64,000 nt of DNA from positions 1,558,793-1,622,792 of the forward strand of contig PDUO01000003.1 in assembly GCA_003008705.1 (NCBI GenBank). The letters are read 5' to 3'. Shown piece by piece: positions 14,059 through 25,563 of the stretch. The DNA comes from Pezicula radicicola. Lineage: Eukaryota > Ascomycota > Leotiomycetes > Helotiales > Dermateaceae. A model generated the notes under the pieces. That model searched no databases. It was not told where the DNA came from and saw nothing but the letters and a program-made list of their open reading frames with translations. Numbering within the stretch: the stretch's first letter is position 1; each line of letters opens with the position of its first letter. A program made the translations under genes and the position numbers.

Positions 14059-14870
14059 CTTGCGTGCCGCGGTGCCGTGACCCTGGCGGGGAACTCTCTA
14101 TCGAAGGAAGGGAGCTAGCATCCGCATCTGCGAGGGTGAAAGGTATATCAGGCAAAAGGAGTGGGTATGGTCGTTCAAATCATCATTTTCGTAGAATTCG
14201 TGTCACGTAAAGGTCTTGGGGAGTTTTGTTCGTAGAAGGTAGGACAGTCGTAATAGGGGATAGGTTAGGTCGCATGCGAGGGGCGACAAGTCAGAGTGTG
14301 AATCGTAAGGTAGGTGGTACGTAGTTAGGAATTGATTTATTAGGTATGGAAGAAGGGCGATTTTAATTTATTGAAGAGGTATGGTATCTTGAGGATCTTT
14401 AGACGAAACATAAAAATAATTTAGTTGATGAGTGTTGATCAAGACCAAGATCCCCAAGTCCACAGTAGGGAGTCAAGTCGACAACAGCAGTGACCTGTCA
14501 CTCAAAAATGATGCCTGTTCTGCCTGCGTTGCTGCGTTGTGCCGCATTTTAGCGCGTCGGACAGATTTCGACCAAGTACGTCACTGGCTTTGGAACAAAA
14601 TGATCGGCAGGTCATTCTTGCTTTGGGTTGGCATTCAGAAAAAGAGGTCGTGCAACATCATCAGCTTGCTCTCTTTCTTTTCTTTTCTACTGTCATCAGA
14701 ATAATCATTCCAGAATACTCTCAAACATTGCTTCTCAATTTCTGCATCTGTTGTCGTTCCAATTGAGTCCACAGCTCCCTGCGTCATCAATTATCTATTT
14801 GTCTTGGGTCTGGTCCAAGCTGTTGAGAATTGCGGGGAGAGCTCCTACGCAGACAGCTACCCATATCACC
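14059..14870. promoter_or_regulatory. Shared divergent promoter region, VPS13 / DUF3429 gene
   Basis: An 812-bp interval between the two opposite start codons with no convincing ORF. It must carry the promoters and 5' UTRs of both genes. A CT-rich stretch (about 14665-14690) precedes the DUF3429 start, as is common in fungal leaders. No specific factor site can be assigned by eye. Confidence 0.5.
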
Positions 14871-16038
14871 ATGATGCTTCGCACCACGGCTGCGCGCTCT
14901 TTGCGCACCACTTTTACTAGACTCCCTACCTCGAGATCAAGCTTCAGTGCAGCTACTTCCACAATTAGCAATACCTTTCTGCGTCCACAATTGAGCAACC
15001 GACGCCCCCAGGCCCTCGCTTCCATGCCCCGCGCGACCACGACCTTAAAACGTTTTGCAACCAACAAGAACGGCCCTCCCTATGATAAGATTGACTTTGA
15101 AGCTGAAAAGAAAGTATCGGAACAGCCAATTCAAGCAAAACCTGATCAAGTGTCGGTCGGTTCTACTGTTATCCCCGTTTTCGGAGAAGGCAAGAAGGAG
15201 GAGGGTGAAATGTTGGATGGCATAAAGGCCGACGTTGAGACCATCAAGGAAACATTTGCGCTTACTGAGGTTCCCAAGGAATCGCTGTATATAGGAGCAG
15301 CTGGTGTCCTCCCGTATGCAGCCACGTCTCTTTCCACAGTCTACCTGGCATACAACATAAACCACGCGGCTTCCGGCACAGGGAAGGGCATTCTGTTCTC
15401 GCCGGAACTTGCTCATCAACTTCTTGAAATCGTAACACCAATTCAAATTGGTTATGGAGCAGTTGTAAGTAAAGGTTGGAGAGTTGGTTCCTAGACCAGG
15501 GCTTACGCTATTGCAGATAATATCCTTCCTCGGCGCTATCCACTGGGGTTTAGAGTATGCCGGATATGGAGGGTACCATAGCTATCGTCGATATATGTAC
15601 GGCGTGATTGCTCCAGCAGTCGCATGGCCAACGATGTTTATGCCCGTCGAGTACGCGCTCATTACTCAATTCGCGGCTTTCAATTTCCTGTACTTTGCTG
15701 ACGCCCGAGCAACTGTCAAAGGATGGTTTCCACCATGGTACTCGACCTACCGCTTTGTTCTAACATTCTTCGTGGGCGCATCAATTGTCGTAAGCTTGGT
15801 AGGCAGAGGACAGATTTCCCACAAGGACACCGAGGGTTTGAAGAAACCTGCGGACTACCTCAAGCCTGATCGCGACTCGCAATGGGAAGCGCTTGAAAGA
15901 GAAGAGAAGGAGAGAATCCAATCGGCGGCCAAGAGTGACGATGAGAAGGCAGATGACGGAGGGAGTAATGATGACAAGAGCAAGACTAAGGATAAAACTG
16001 ATGACAAGGCTGCTAAGAAAGAGGATAAGAAGAAATGA
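14871..16038 (+). CDS. DUF3429 / TMEM69-like mitochondrial inner-membrane protein
   Basis: Exons 14871-15464 and 15517-16038, 52-bp intron (GTAAGT...GCAG), 371 aa. The chosen start gives a classic mitochondrial presequence: Met followed by an Arg/Ser/Thr-rich stretch without acids (residues 1-~65, ending near KRFATNK). The mature part has several membrane spans, including ESLYIGAAGVLPYAATSLST (~142-160), then across the intron GYGAVIISFLGAIHWGLEYA, the conserved AIHWGLE block of the DUF3429 family. It ends in a Lys/Asp-rich hydrophilic tail. The biochemical role of DUF3429 proteins is not established. A mitochondrial inner-membrane location is inferred from the presequence and family. An upstream in-frame extension to 14628 lacks presequence character and was not used. 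Confidence 0.88.
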
Positions 16039-16479
16039 ATGATGGGTGAAGGAGAGGCCTGAATTAATCGGCAATCCATTGTATAATATTGCTTCCCTTT
16101 GTTGAGCGTAAACAGGAGCTATTGCTTCTAGGTTTGCTACGCGTTGCTGATTGTTGTTGGTGAAGTTATGACATGATGTTTTTGACAGAAGAGAAATTTC
16201 GTTCGGGGGACTCTGCCGAGATTTTCCCGACAAGCAAGTCTCTCCATCTTTGACAGTTCCTGCAGCCTGCTCATCGCATTATTATTGCCGTGATTCAGAT
16301 CAATGCTAGAAACGATCCGAACCTGATTATGGTGCATCACACCATTGGATGGCCACAAAAAATGATATCAGACACCAGAGGCAGTTGAGATATTAAGGTA
16401 CAAGATCGTGCAGCCTCAGTGGCAGTATAGTGCAGGCCCCCAGGGCGGATTAAATAGCGCCTTACATAGCGCCCAACTC

Positions 16480-16700
16480 CCACTCTATATTAAATAATTT
16501 TAAAATAAATATATTATTGTATAGGGTTTAATAAGACCTTTTTAGTAGTATTTTCCTTCTCTTTTTTTTGTATCTATTATAGGTAGAGAAATGATTTTTT
16601 ATAACACCCGATATAGGATACAATAAATATACATATAGTATATCTTTACTGATAACTAAGATATAAGAAAACTAAAAAATTATATAGTGTTGTTGTTTTA
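16480..16700. repeat. AT-rich, probably RIP-degraded patch
   Basis: The 16039-16888 interval is non-coding. Its centre is almost purely A/T (runs such as TTTTAAAATAAATATATTATT) and contrasts sharply with the flanking genes. No element boundaries are recognisable, so it is listed as a degraded repeat of unknown origin upstream of the methyltransferase gene. Confidence 0.5.
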
Positions 16701-16888
16701 AGTAGTTCCTAAGGGTTTGTGTAGACCTCCTTTGTCTAAGGGGGCTGCACCATACCAGCCTTGCCTACGTACGCCTTGCATCGAGGTACAACCTCGCACT
16801 TAGCGCTTAGTGAGTATCATGCACTATGTCGAGCCCTTGAGTTATAGAAGGGGAGTGACAGCGGAAGTGGCCATTTCTTACTTTCCAG

Positions 16889-18034
16889 TTGCCATCTGTT
16901 ATGGATCATTTACAAGCGCAAACAACGTCTTCCTCTGTACATCCTCAATCTCAATACGACTCCACCGCATCCCAGATTGTAGCGACGCAAGCCCTGACTT
17001 CTATCGAGCCAGATGACCCAGGCTACTCTGATGAAGACTATGGAAGCGACAGAAGGGATACCTCTCTATCCAGCAGCGTTCGCGATTATGCCTTTGAAAA
17101 TGGACGGCGGTATCACCGGTTTCGAGAAGGAGCTTATCCCTTCCCTAATGATGACTCGGAACAAGAGAGGGAGAATATGAAGCATGCGATGGTTGTAAAC
17201 CTCTGCGGTGGGATGCTACACTTTGCGCCGATTGGGAAGAACCCGCAGAATATCATTGATCTTGGGACGGGCACTGGCGCATGGTGCATAGATATGGGCG
17301 ATGAATATCCCTCTGCGCAGATACTAGGCGTGGACCTAAGTCCGATACAACCTGTCTGGCTCCCTAATAATGTCAAGTTCATGGTGGATGATGTAGAAAG
17401 TTCTTGGCTGGAGCCAGAGGACTTTTATGATCTAGTCCATGCGAGGCATTCAATGCCTGCTGTAAAGGACTTTCCTGCTCTACTAAGAACAGCTTACAAG
17501 TAGGTTACGTTCTCCGACTACAAATTCCTTGTGCTCTGCTAACAAAGCTGTGACAGACACATCAAGCCGGGAGGCTGGATAGAACTGCAGGATATACACC
17601 CTCTCCCACATTGTGACGATGCTTCCATGCCAGTCGATTTCCCTCTCGTGCACTTCTTCAAACTTGCCATCCAAGGCCTTGCCGCGCTCGGCGTGGATTT
17701 CAACTCCTCCATCTCCCAAGCCCAGCAACGTTTGACCGAGTACGGTTTCACGAATGTTCATCACAAAGTCATGAAAGTCCCCATCGGTACGTGGCCAAAG
17801 AACCCAACCTTGAAAAAGATAGGCCTATATGCAAAGGTGGGGATTCTTGATGGACTACAGGCAATGAGTCTCGGTCCTCTTTGTAGAGGATTGGGCTGGA
17901 GTAAGGAGGAAGTCGAGGCTTTGTTGGCGGATGTTAGGAAAAGCTTCCTAGACCCCGAGATCCACAGCTATTTGCCTTTTCATATCTTCTATGGCCAGAA
18001 GCCACTCTCGAGAGGCTTCGAGCCATATGGTTAG
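16889..18034 (+). CDS. LaeA-like SAM-dependent methyltransferase
   Basis: Exons 16889-17499 and 17557-18034, 57-bp intron with CTAAC branch site, 362 aa (358 if the second Met at 16901 is used). The Rossmann SAM-binding motif I is IIDLGTGTGAWCIDMGDEYP, followed by motif-II-like QILGVDLSPIQP, NVKFMVDDVE and, after the intron, YKHIKPGGWIELQD. This is the fungal LaeA/Tam1-type class I methyltransferase family, whose members include the global secondary-metabolism regulator LaeA and many cluster-associated enzymes. The substrate cannot be deduced. The N-terminal ~80 residues are Ser/Asp-rich and variable, as in paralogues. No biosynthetic core enzyme lies nearby, so a cluster role is not supported here. 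The preceding AT-rich patch puts it at the edge of a degraded repeat. Confidence 0.88.
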
Positions 18035-19057
18035 AAAATGAGGCTTGATGTAAGGTGTTGTACAGATCCTACCTGCATGCCTGACGTGAAAGAAAAGGTT
18101 GAGCCTCCACTTTTGGGCAAGGTGTTCCCTAGCAATCACGGTACTTCTCCCGTCGTATCCCGGCAATATAATGATATGATACAGGCATCTTAAGTATCTC
18201 AGATCAGGAGATCTCTTGCGCGATGCATGAATGCAGCACAGATCAACGGTTTGGTACCGTATCTACCTGATATCTGGCTGTTACACCGCTTAAGTGGCAC
18301 GCGGTCTCTGAACTCGTTCATGTCTCTCTCCTCAACGTTTTCCATGCTTCTTTTCATACGGCTCAAACAAAAAAAAATAGCGAAAACCCCCACGTTTAGC
18401 ACGTCTTATCTCGAACATTGATCTCACCTTTTATTGGGGAGGGCATCGTGATGCCGGGTTTTGGGCAGCAATGGCCCAATCACACTTGGAAGCCCCAGGT
18501 TGCCGACACCCTCGCCCTTCAAGTGCCGTGAGCCTTGTGGCCCACTCTTCACAGCGCACACAACCGCCCGGGGCACCCATCTTCCCTTATTCTCTCTACC
18601 TTCATGATTGAATATCCACACCAACTTGAAAAAAATCATCTCACAAAGAAAAAAATCAAAACATACCATACGCACATATGCACCCACTTTGAGTCATTTG
18701 GCACGCGCAAAACAATGATTATCATTCGCTGCCCCAGCTGACATCTAAAGCAGGTAGGTAAGCCATGCGCCATCTTTTTACCGTCAGCGCCATACATATC
18801 ACTTAAAATCATTAAGAGGCCGTCTCCTCGTCGGCAGTCTCGGGAAACGCAGCCCAGTCTTCGCTGGTCCAGCTGTTCCGCCTCAAGAAGACAACACAGA
18901 AAATTCTTATAAGGATGTCCGGAAGTCCCTGACTTCCAACTTTTCTTTCCTCTTTTTAAAAATTCGTCGTCATACGTGGCACAGTTGTCACACCATTTTG
19001 CATAAGGTACTTGTACCTAAGTAAACAACACAACGCAACACAACCTCAACCGCCAAA
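18035..19057. other. Intergenic region, no gene seen
   Basis: About 1 kb between two plus-strand genes. Short random ORFs on both strands only. Contains A-runs near 18368 and 18640-18660. The last ~150 bp are CT- and AC-rich, consistent with promoter and 5' UTR of the next gene. Confidence 0.5.
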
Positions 19058-19782
19058 ATGCTTGTCATACCTACTCCCTCAAAAAGGTCCTTCTCCTCTC
19101 TCCTCGAACTCTGCTCTTTCCGCCCCAAACACAACAGACTCTCAAAATCCACAAGAACTTTGTCAACCTCCTCAAAAATGACAACCTCTACCGACACCAC
19201 ATCATCATCATCATACAACAACAGCAGAGAAAATTCCATCCACATAGAATTCCAACAAACGCCCATCAAATCACAACCAACACAAACAATCTTCGAACGT
19301 CGCCAAGCTGCTTCAAGGATAAATAGTCACGGATCTATCCGTTTACAGGGATATACTGATATCTTTCCACCTGCTTCTCCTCCACCAACAGCCGTCCACT
19401 CTCCATCAACAAAAGAGAGACTCCTAAGGAAAATGAAGAGGAGTAATGAGGTTGAAAGTGATCAAGAATGTTGGGAACACATGTTAGAATTACAGAGATC
19501 ATATCATTGTTATAATTCTGCGCGTTTGGAAGCTGCTGTTGAGGCCTTGGAGAAGGGGTGGGGAATTGAGAAAGTTCCTATGCGTGAGTTTCCCCCCAGT
19601 TTTCCCCCGGTTTTTCTCTGCTTGTTTAGTTTTAGTTTTAGAGGGTTGATTAGACTGACTGACGTGGTTTTTCTTGTGCAGCTAGTAGATTGTGTTTGGA
19701 TCTACTGAATGAGGAGTTAAGAGCTAGGGTTGAAAGTCATCGATATGAGATCTTATGGGAGGGCTTGGAATTTCGTTTGTGA
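19058..19782 (+). CDS. Hypothetical protein, 208 aa, unknown family
   Basis: Exons 19058-19583 and 19682-19782 with a 98-bp intron (GTGAGT donor, CTGAC branch site, TTGTGCAG acceptor). The spliced frame is exact and ends with LNEELRARVESHRYEILWEG. The N-terminal half is Ser/Thr-rich and probably disordered. A proline patch (PPASPPPT) follows. The C-terminal ~85 residues are charged and probably helical (KERLLRKMKR, ARLEAAVEALEKGWGIE). I recognise no domain. An internal Met at codon 41 (MTTSTD) could also initiate. Support for it being real: a good intron that joins two coherent halves. Confidence 0.65.
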
Positions 19783-19980
19783 TTGATTGTGGGGATCACG
19801 AGGTGGCGTATGGGGTGCAGTGCACTAACCAGCTAGTGATTCGGCTAGGAATGAGGGGAAGAGAGGGATGAGGAACGGGTGGGAACGGAAGGGGCTTTCT
19901 TTTAAGTACATGGCTACGTGGAATTCTGGAGTGAGGTTGTGTTTTCTAGGTACATTATCTAGCTTGGATTTGGGGCTGAT

Positions 19981-20020
19981 ATGGAGTGATGTGGAGTAAC
20001 GTGGAGTAACGTGGAGTGAT
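19981..20020. repeat. 10-bp tandem repeat, four units
   Basis: Four contiguous 10-bp units of consensus GTGGAGTAAC (variants ATGGAGTGAT, GTGGAGTGAT) in the 3' flank of the 208-aa gene. Exact 10-bp period. Confidence 0.9.
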
Positions 20021-20219
20021 ATGGTTGGGGTTTCGGAGTTTTATAATATACCATTCTATGGATGTGGAGATTGAGAAAAGTTGGATTTAGTCTGATGGGT
20101 TGTGAATTTGGGGTGATTGGATGACTGGATGGATGGGTGCTTGGCTGTCTTTTTGTGGCTTGTGCAGTGGTACTTAGCGCTGGTGTTTGGAGCTTTTCAG
20201 AAATCATTATACCGTAGGA

Positions 20220-21130
20220 GAAAGTATTGGAATATTATTTTTTAAACGCGTACACCCTAATATAATAATATTATACTATTCAGTTTTGCAGGCCGCTTTT
20301 TGTGATACGATGGACAAGAAAGGCTGAACGTATATAGAGGGAAATTTACGTATAGGCGAAGTATTATAGTATCCTATACGTAAACAGAGAGAAGCATAAC
20401 AGGCCGTAATTATCTTAAATAGGTATCTACTAGTAAATTAATTAATTTCTAAATAGTGTTAGGACCGATACCTGATTACTTTTATACCCCAATTTAATAG
20501 CTCTTAGTTCCTTTAGTTCATTCTTATACGAAGTGTAGAGAAATAATATTATATACCTTTAGAAACAACTTTAACCCACTAGAGAGAATTATACTAAAGC
20601 TGTAACACAAGCCTAACTTAGATATAACGTGCGACAGCCTATTTATAGTAACCCAAGTCAAGTAGGATACCTAAGTTGCTCTTAGATAGAGCTATGTAAC
20701 AAAACCACATAATTACTAACCCACTTCCCACTTCCTACTTCCTATCTCCTATTTTCCCATTTTCTAGTACCTATAGGCTCTCCATACTTACATACAACAT
20801 TACTTTATCTTTACACAAGACCTTTAGAAATAACAGCGATAAGCAATTAATAATGAATCGAGTCACTATATTAATCAAATTATATAGAAGTAGATCTCCT
20901 CGCTTAACCTCCCCCCTTCGGCTTTCCATTCCAGGTTATGTTGCTTCTGTATGCCCGCAGAAATATTTTAGATGAGTTTAAGGTAATTTTGACAGTGAAA
21001 TTATAAATAAAATCATAGATTATGTAGATTTTTAAAGGATCTCTATTTTTTGAGAAGACGGAGGAACGTTGGGTGGAGTTGTAGTTATCTATTATTCTTT
21101 TTTTCTTTTTCTTTTTCTTTTGAAACCTTG
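20220..21130. repeat. AT-rich degraded intergenic DNA with a small hairpin
   Basis: A highly AT-rich stretch without coding potential between two convergent genes. It includes a perfect 10-bp inverted repeat (TACGTATAGG near 20347 and its complement near 20373-20382) and ends in a CTTTT-rich pyrimidine tract (about 21097-21121). Composition suggests an old RIP-mutated repeat, but no element type can be named. Confidence 0.5.
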
Positions 21131-21371
21131 GTATATAAATAATCTTGATAGTAATATCAATGGTAATAATATGAGTATGAGTAAGATATATAGTAGTGGA
21201 GATCTATATAATTAGATAAAGAAATAAGATCATGAAATCTCGAAACCAATTTGAGTAATCCATAATTCGACAAGAAACCCGTAAAACAAAACCCATAAAA
21301 CAAAACCAGCAAAACAAAACCTTTCAAAAACCCATCAACATCCTCTAAATCTACAAAACATCTACCTCTAT

Positions 21372-23863
21372 CTACTCTGTCCAAGATCTAGGTAATTTCG
21401 TCTCCCCTTCAACATAAGGAAACCCCACCTCCTCTCTAGCCAAATCATTAACCCACTTCCCCTCCGGTCTAACCCCCTCCCCATCAGCCCACTTACACGC
21501 CAAATAAAACCACGACAACGCATTCCCAACAGTTCCTACCTCATCACTTACACTATGCAAAGCATATTGATTCATTTTCTCATACAAATCCTCATTAGTC
21601 CAGAGTTCAAGAAGATGTTTGGCAACAGCCTTCCAATCTCCAGGATCAACTAAGAAACCATTTTTCTCATGTTGGACTTGAAGTGGTATTCCGCCTGCTA
21701 GGGTTGCAATCACCGGTTTTCCTTTGTGAATTGCTTCGGATACTTTGACTTCGAAACCTTCTCGGGTGGAGAGTTGGAGAACTATGTGTGAGGCGGAGAG
21801 GAGGGTGTTGAGGAGCTGATCGTTGGGGTTTAGGCGCATTACGGAGATTAGGGGAAGGAGTTTTGGGAATCGGGTTTCGATGTTGTTCATTGTTTCGTCG
21901 TAGATGATTGTTCCGTCTGGGTCGTCGATTGAGCTGTTGCCGCAGCTGGTTGTTGTGAGTTTTTGTGAGTTGTGTATGAAATGGGAGGTTAGGTACTTAC
22001 ATAACTAGTTGGGGTGGGTCGACGTCGGGAGCTTTGGCATTGAGGAGTCGGATGAACTCTGCGTAGGCTTCAACCACATCCGGAATACCTTTGGCAGGAT
22101 CGAAGCGAGCGATTTGAACAATGTACTTCTCTGGAGGTTCCTGGAATTAGTACAAGGACTGGTGAGAGATACTAGTACTTACTTCCGGGCCATTTCAACT
22201 CCGTCATTCGTTGAGCACGACATTGCTCGTTGTACAAGTGTCCATAGTAACCTTGGCTCCAATCATCGATAGGTTTATTGAGACCATCAAGCCTAAACAG
22301 TATGATTAGGAACAAGATAAAAGTACAAATTTGAATGTAGGACTCACCAGTCGGTTGCGGCTGGCAGATATGCAACCTTCTCACGTGGGACATTATGTGG
22401 CACGAAGCTTGGTATAGGATGGCTGATGAACATATCGGCTTTCTGTATATTAGACCACAAAAACTCCCAAACATCCTCTTGGGGTGAGGCTTGCTTCGCT
22501 ACTAGGTCACTTCGGATTTGAATATGACTTCGGAAGAGGACCGGCCGGTCAGGAGTTAGCTTCTTGATTAAGGGAATCAGGCCTGGCATTTGAGGATCAT
22601 CGATCTGTAGGTCGTTAGATGCATATACGAGTATGGAATTGGCCAGGCATACCATGATCACATCTGCGCCTCCTTCCTCCGGTTTGCGTAGCGGTCCACC
22701 TTCTGAAAACCAATAGCGTTCTGCATTGTCCTCAATCCAACCTAGAATCTGACTCTTATCCGCTTCACTAATCCTCTCGTCGGGTCTCGCGACACCCTCT
22801 ATCAATAAATTAGTACGGAGACTTTCTCAAAGAGCAAGAGTAGGGTTCATGAGAGATGCTCTCAGAATCATGAGACGGTATTTGAAGAGCACGAGAAGAA
22901 GGAAATATGTGGCTTACGAAGGATATTGTGTATTGTTTTGGTGATCCGAAAGATACCCGGTTTTGGTTTTGGTACATACCACGACAAATTCACGCCCAAT
23001 GTCTTTGCCAATCGAACAAGAGCATGTCTCATTAGAGCAACTCCACCTCCTTGTGGTGTCGAGCTGAAAAATGCGATCTTTGTTCCTTTACCCTTGAGTT
23101 CATTGACGTATTTCATCATTGCGTCCCAGGTTCGAGGACCGCACGTAGATTTGAAATCATCTATCGTGAGTAAACGAGTATGGAAACCCGAATCTACGTT
23201 GACGATGCCTCTATATCCCACTTGTAGGATTGGTACAAGGCTAGGTCCAAAAGTCCTTTGGAAATGGTCAGTGTTTAGAATTAGAACTGGTACAAAAATG
23301 GGACTCACATGATACATTTCCTGGCCATACTGTCCGCTTGTTCATCAACACCTTTGGCATTCCAATTGTTGCCTCTCTCCTCGTCATCAAGTTCCCTCAC
23401 GGGATTCAAAGCAACTGGAACAACATCAAGACGGAGCCATAATTTGGAACACAAAGTTGGACTCCTCTTATACAGGGTGGAAGGCAAGCCTGCTCCGATG
23501 AATTTGGAAAGCGATACACGCTCGTAGCTATCCACTTCAGAGATGATATGATCTGCAATTGCATCTGATCCATCTTCTAAAGCTACTTTCTTGCATGAAA
23601 AGTCCAGAAGGTAGACACTGTCTCGAACGGCAATGGCTACAAGCGCTGTCTTATTTTCATCATCAAAAGTAGCCGAAATACCCAAGAAGTGAGTCTATAG
23701 CTTGAAATTAGCTTGTTTCTAAGAGACTTGTAAAAGTCCTGGTACAAACACTTAGAGATGTTGCGAAGTTTCCTTCTTCCTCAATCGCTTTGCTGAGACG
23801 ACGAGTACGATGTTGAGAAGGCTTTTGATGGAAGTCCTGTTCTGGAGCAGGAGCCGGAGCCAT
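21372..23863 (-). CDS. Trehalose phosphorylase/synthase, CCG-9 type (GT4 family)
   Basis: Seven exons, all frames closing: 23863-23750, 23694-23309, 23255-22918, 22798-22348, 22292-22183, 22130-22001, 21945-21372; 700 aa, the usual size. Fungal retaining trehalose phosphorylase converts trehalose plus phosphate to glucose and alpha-glucose-1-phosphate reversibly; the Neurospora homologue is the clock-controlled ccg-9. Seen: SSTPQGGGVALMRHAL and WYVPKP in the N-terminal lobe, DIIPHN-like SHPIPSFVPHNVP, KYIVQIARFDPAKGIPDVVE, and near residue 573 the GT4 EX7E motif EGFEVKVSE followed by GKPVIATLAGGIPLQV. Exon 6 needs the acceptor after CCTCCAG (22131) rather than the nearer TTCCAG, which would shift frame; exon 1 uses a weak GTTTGT donor. 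Role inferred: trehalose turnover in stress and conidia. Confidence 0.92.
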
Positions 23864-24775
23864 CTTTGGACGATGGGGATGCTTCACTCCTTTGATTGTT
23901 AGTTCTTTGTATATGAATTAGGGAGGCTGAAGTACGTGGGGAACCGCGTCTGCCTGCCATAGCCTTTGTACTGTCTTTTAGCGAGTAGTGACGTCGAGGT
24001 ACAGTACGAATGAAAAAGCGAACCTTTGTTACTGTTTTGAAATTGAAATTAAAATAGAAATATTTCTAAGAGATGGGGATCTAAGAATTGCTACTGTACC
24101 TACAAGTTAAATAGTAAAAAGCGATCCTTAAGGGTCCAAGGGATGCTTCATTCTGCATCAGACCACTTTCTGCAACTACACTCAGCCTTCCCGGTTGTTC
24201 CAACATATCACATTCCATTAGCCATATCATGAGAGCCTCGCCACCACAACCTTCTGACCTAGGCATACCATTGGCTCGTTCCCCTGCGCCGTTTACGAAG
24301 GCTTATCTGGTACCTATCATTATTGCCACGGGATTTGCACGTCTGAGTCCTGGCCTTTCTGTTGTTCCACGTACCTTCCGTACAAGGCGAAGGCAGAACT
24401 CTTCTCTTTCGACTGCCAACAAAATCACCCAACTCAAGTGAGCTATTCAAATCGAATGGCTTCTCAGCTCAACTTTGTCAGGCGTCGACTGAGCAAACTC
24501 TTTTTTCGGAATACAATGATCTGACATTATGCTCAGTTCATTCTATGAGGGTAGCAGATTATAGTGCGTCCTGCACGAGAAGGGGCCGAAATTGTAAGAA
24601 TCTAGATGTGGTGTACACTTGATCTATTCCGTTCCTATGCGCCGTAGAATATGCACCTTCGCCGGAACCTTCGCAATGTTCAACTGATATACAATCTTCA
24701 TCCGTACTCCACAAAGATCTCTGATATCCCTGAATCTTACATCTCGGTCTTCTTACATATACCTTACCCCAAAGC
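23864..24775. other. Intergenic region between trehalose phosphorylase start and mrp10 end
   Basis: About 0.9 kb, both neighbours on the minus strand, so this is the promoter and leader of the trehalose phosphorylase gene plus the mrp10 3' UTR. No additional coding frame is convincing. Confidence 0.5.
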
Positions 24776-25177
24776 TCACTTCCTTTTTCTTGGTCCAACA
24801 ATATTTGGGTACATTCGCGAAAGATGGTAGTTGATCGTATTCTTCTTCTGGTTCTTCGGTCTCTGTTCACGCCATTATTTAGTGATCAGCCAACGAGATG
24901 AGGAGAGGAGACTCACCGGTGCGTCCATGCAAGCTCGTAACTGTGATTCTATCGCCGCACATCCTGCCACGTTATATCCTGCGGATGCCCAACATGCTGT
25001 TTAGTCAATTAGCTATGCCATATAAATGTGTCCGTCCGCAAAGAGCTTACTGAGGACCGAGGTCATGATTGATAGGCATGGGTTCGCATCAGCTTGGTTT
25101 GGTCGTCGGATGCGGAGTTTGTGGAGAGGGGGCAATCGCATCGGCGTAACTTTGGTGGAAGCTCCTTTTGGCGGCAT
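24776..25177 (-). CDS. mrp10: Mitochondrial small-subunit ribosomal protein Mrp10 (CHCH domain)
   Basis: Three exons, 25177-25051, 24996-24917 and 24862-24776, give exactly 97 aa, the normal size. The protein starts MPPKGASTKVTPMRLPPL and has a twin CX9C motif: Cys34/Cys44 and Cys55/Cys65, as expected for a protein oxidised by the Mia40 import pathway in the intermembrane space before joining the mitoribosome. The C-terminus NTINYHLSRMYPNIVGPRKR is typical of fungal Mrp10. The gene is divergent from the 944-aa protein gene with 386 bp between start codons. It is easily missed because each exon is short; the second exon carries two of the four cysteines. Confidence 0.94.
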
Positions 25178-25563
25178 ATTTGCTATCTGTAGAGCAGGAT
25201 TGACTGCAGATGTATTCTGTATTCTTCGAAGATCCAACGGTGGAGGCTGTCGCGTTGCGATTCGATGCTCTTGTGCGTAGTGGTCTGAATTGTATGTCCT
25301 TGAACATTTCGGTGCCAAGAATACTAGCGCCCGCTAAAAGGATGTCGCCTGGCTGCTAGTCGACAGATGCGAAATGGTTGTAAACAAACTCTCGTGTGGT
25401 TCTTTACCATCACAACCAAAAAAAAGGCGGCGTATCCTTACAATTTTCGATTTGGGTTATGCTTTATAATTCATGTCTATATTGATCAATTAATCAGGAT
25501 ATCGATTACGCGCCTAACAATCACAAAATCAGATTTAAAATATCTACATGCGCGTTTGTTGCT
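25178..25563. promoter_or_regulatory. Divergent promoter, mrp10 / 944-aa protein
   Basis: A 386-bp interval between two opposite start codons; it must serve both genes. The middle (25420-25540) is AT-rich. No specific element is identifiable by eye. Confidence 0.5.
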
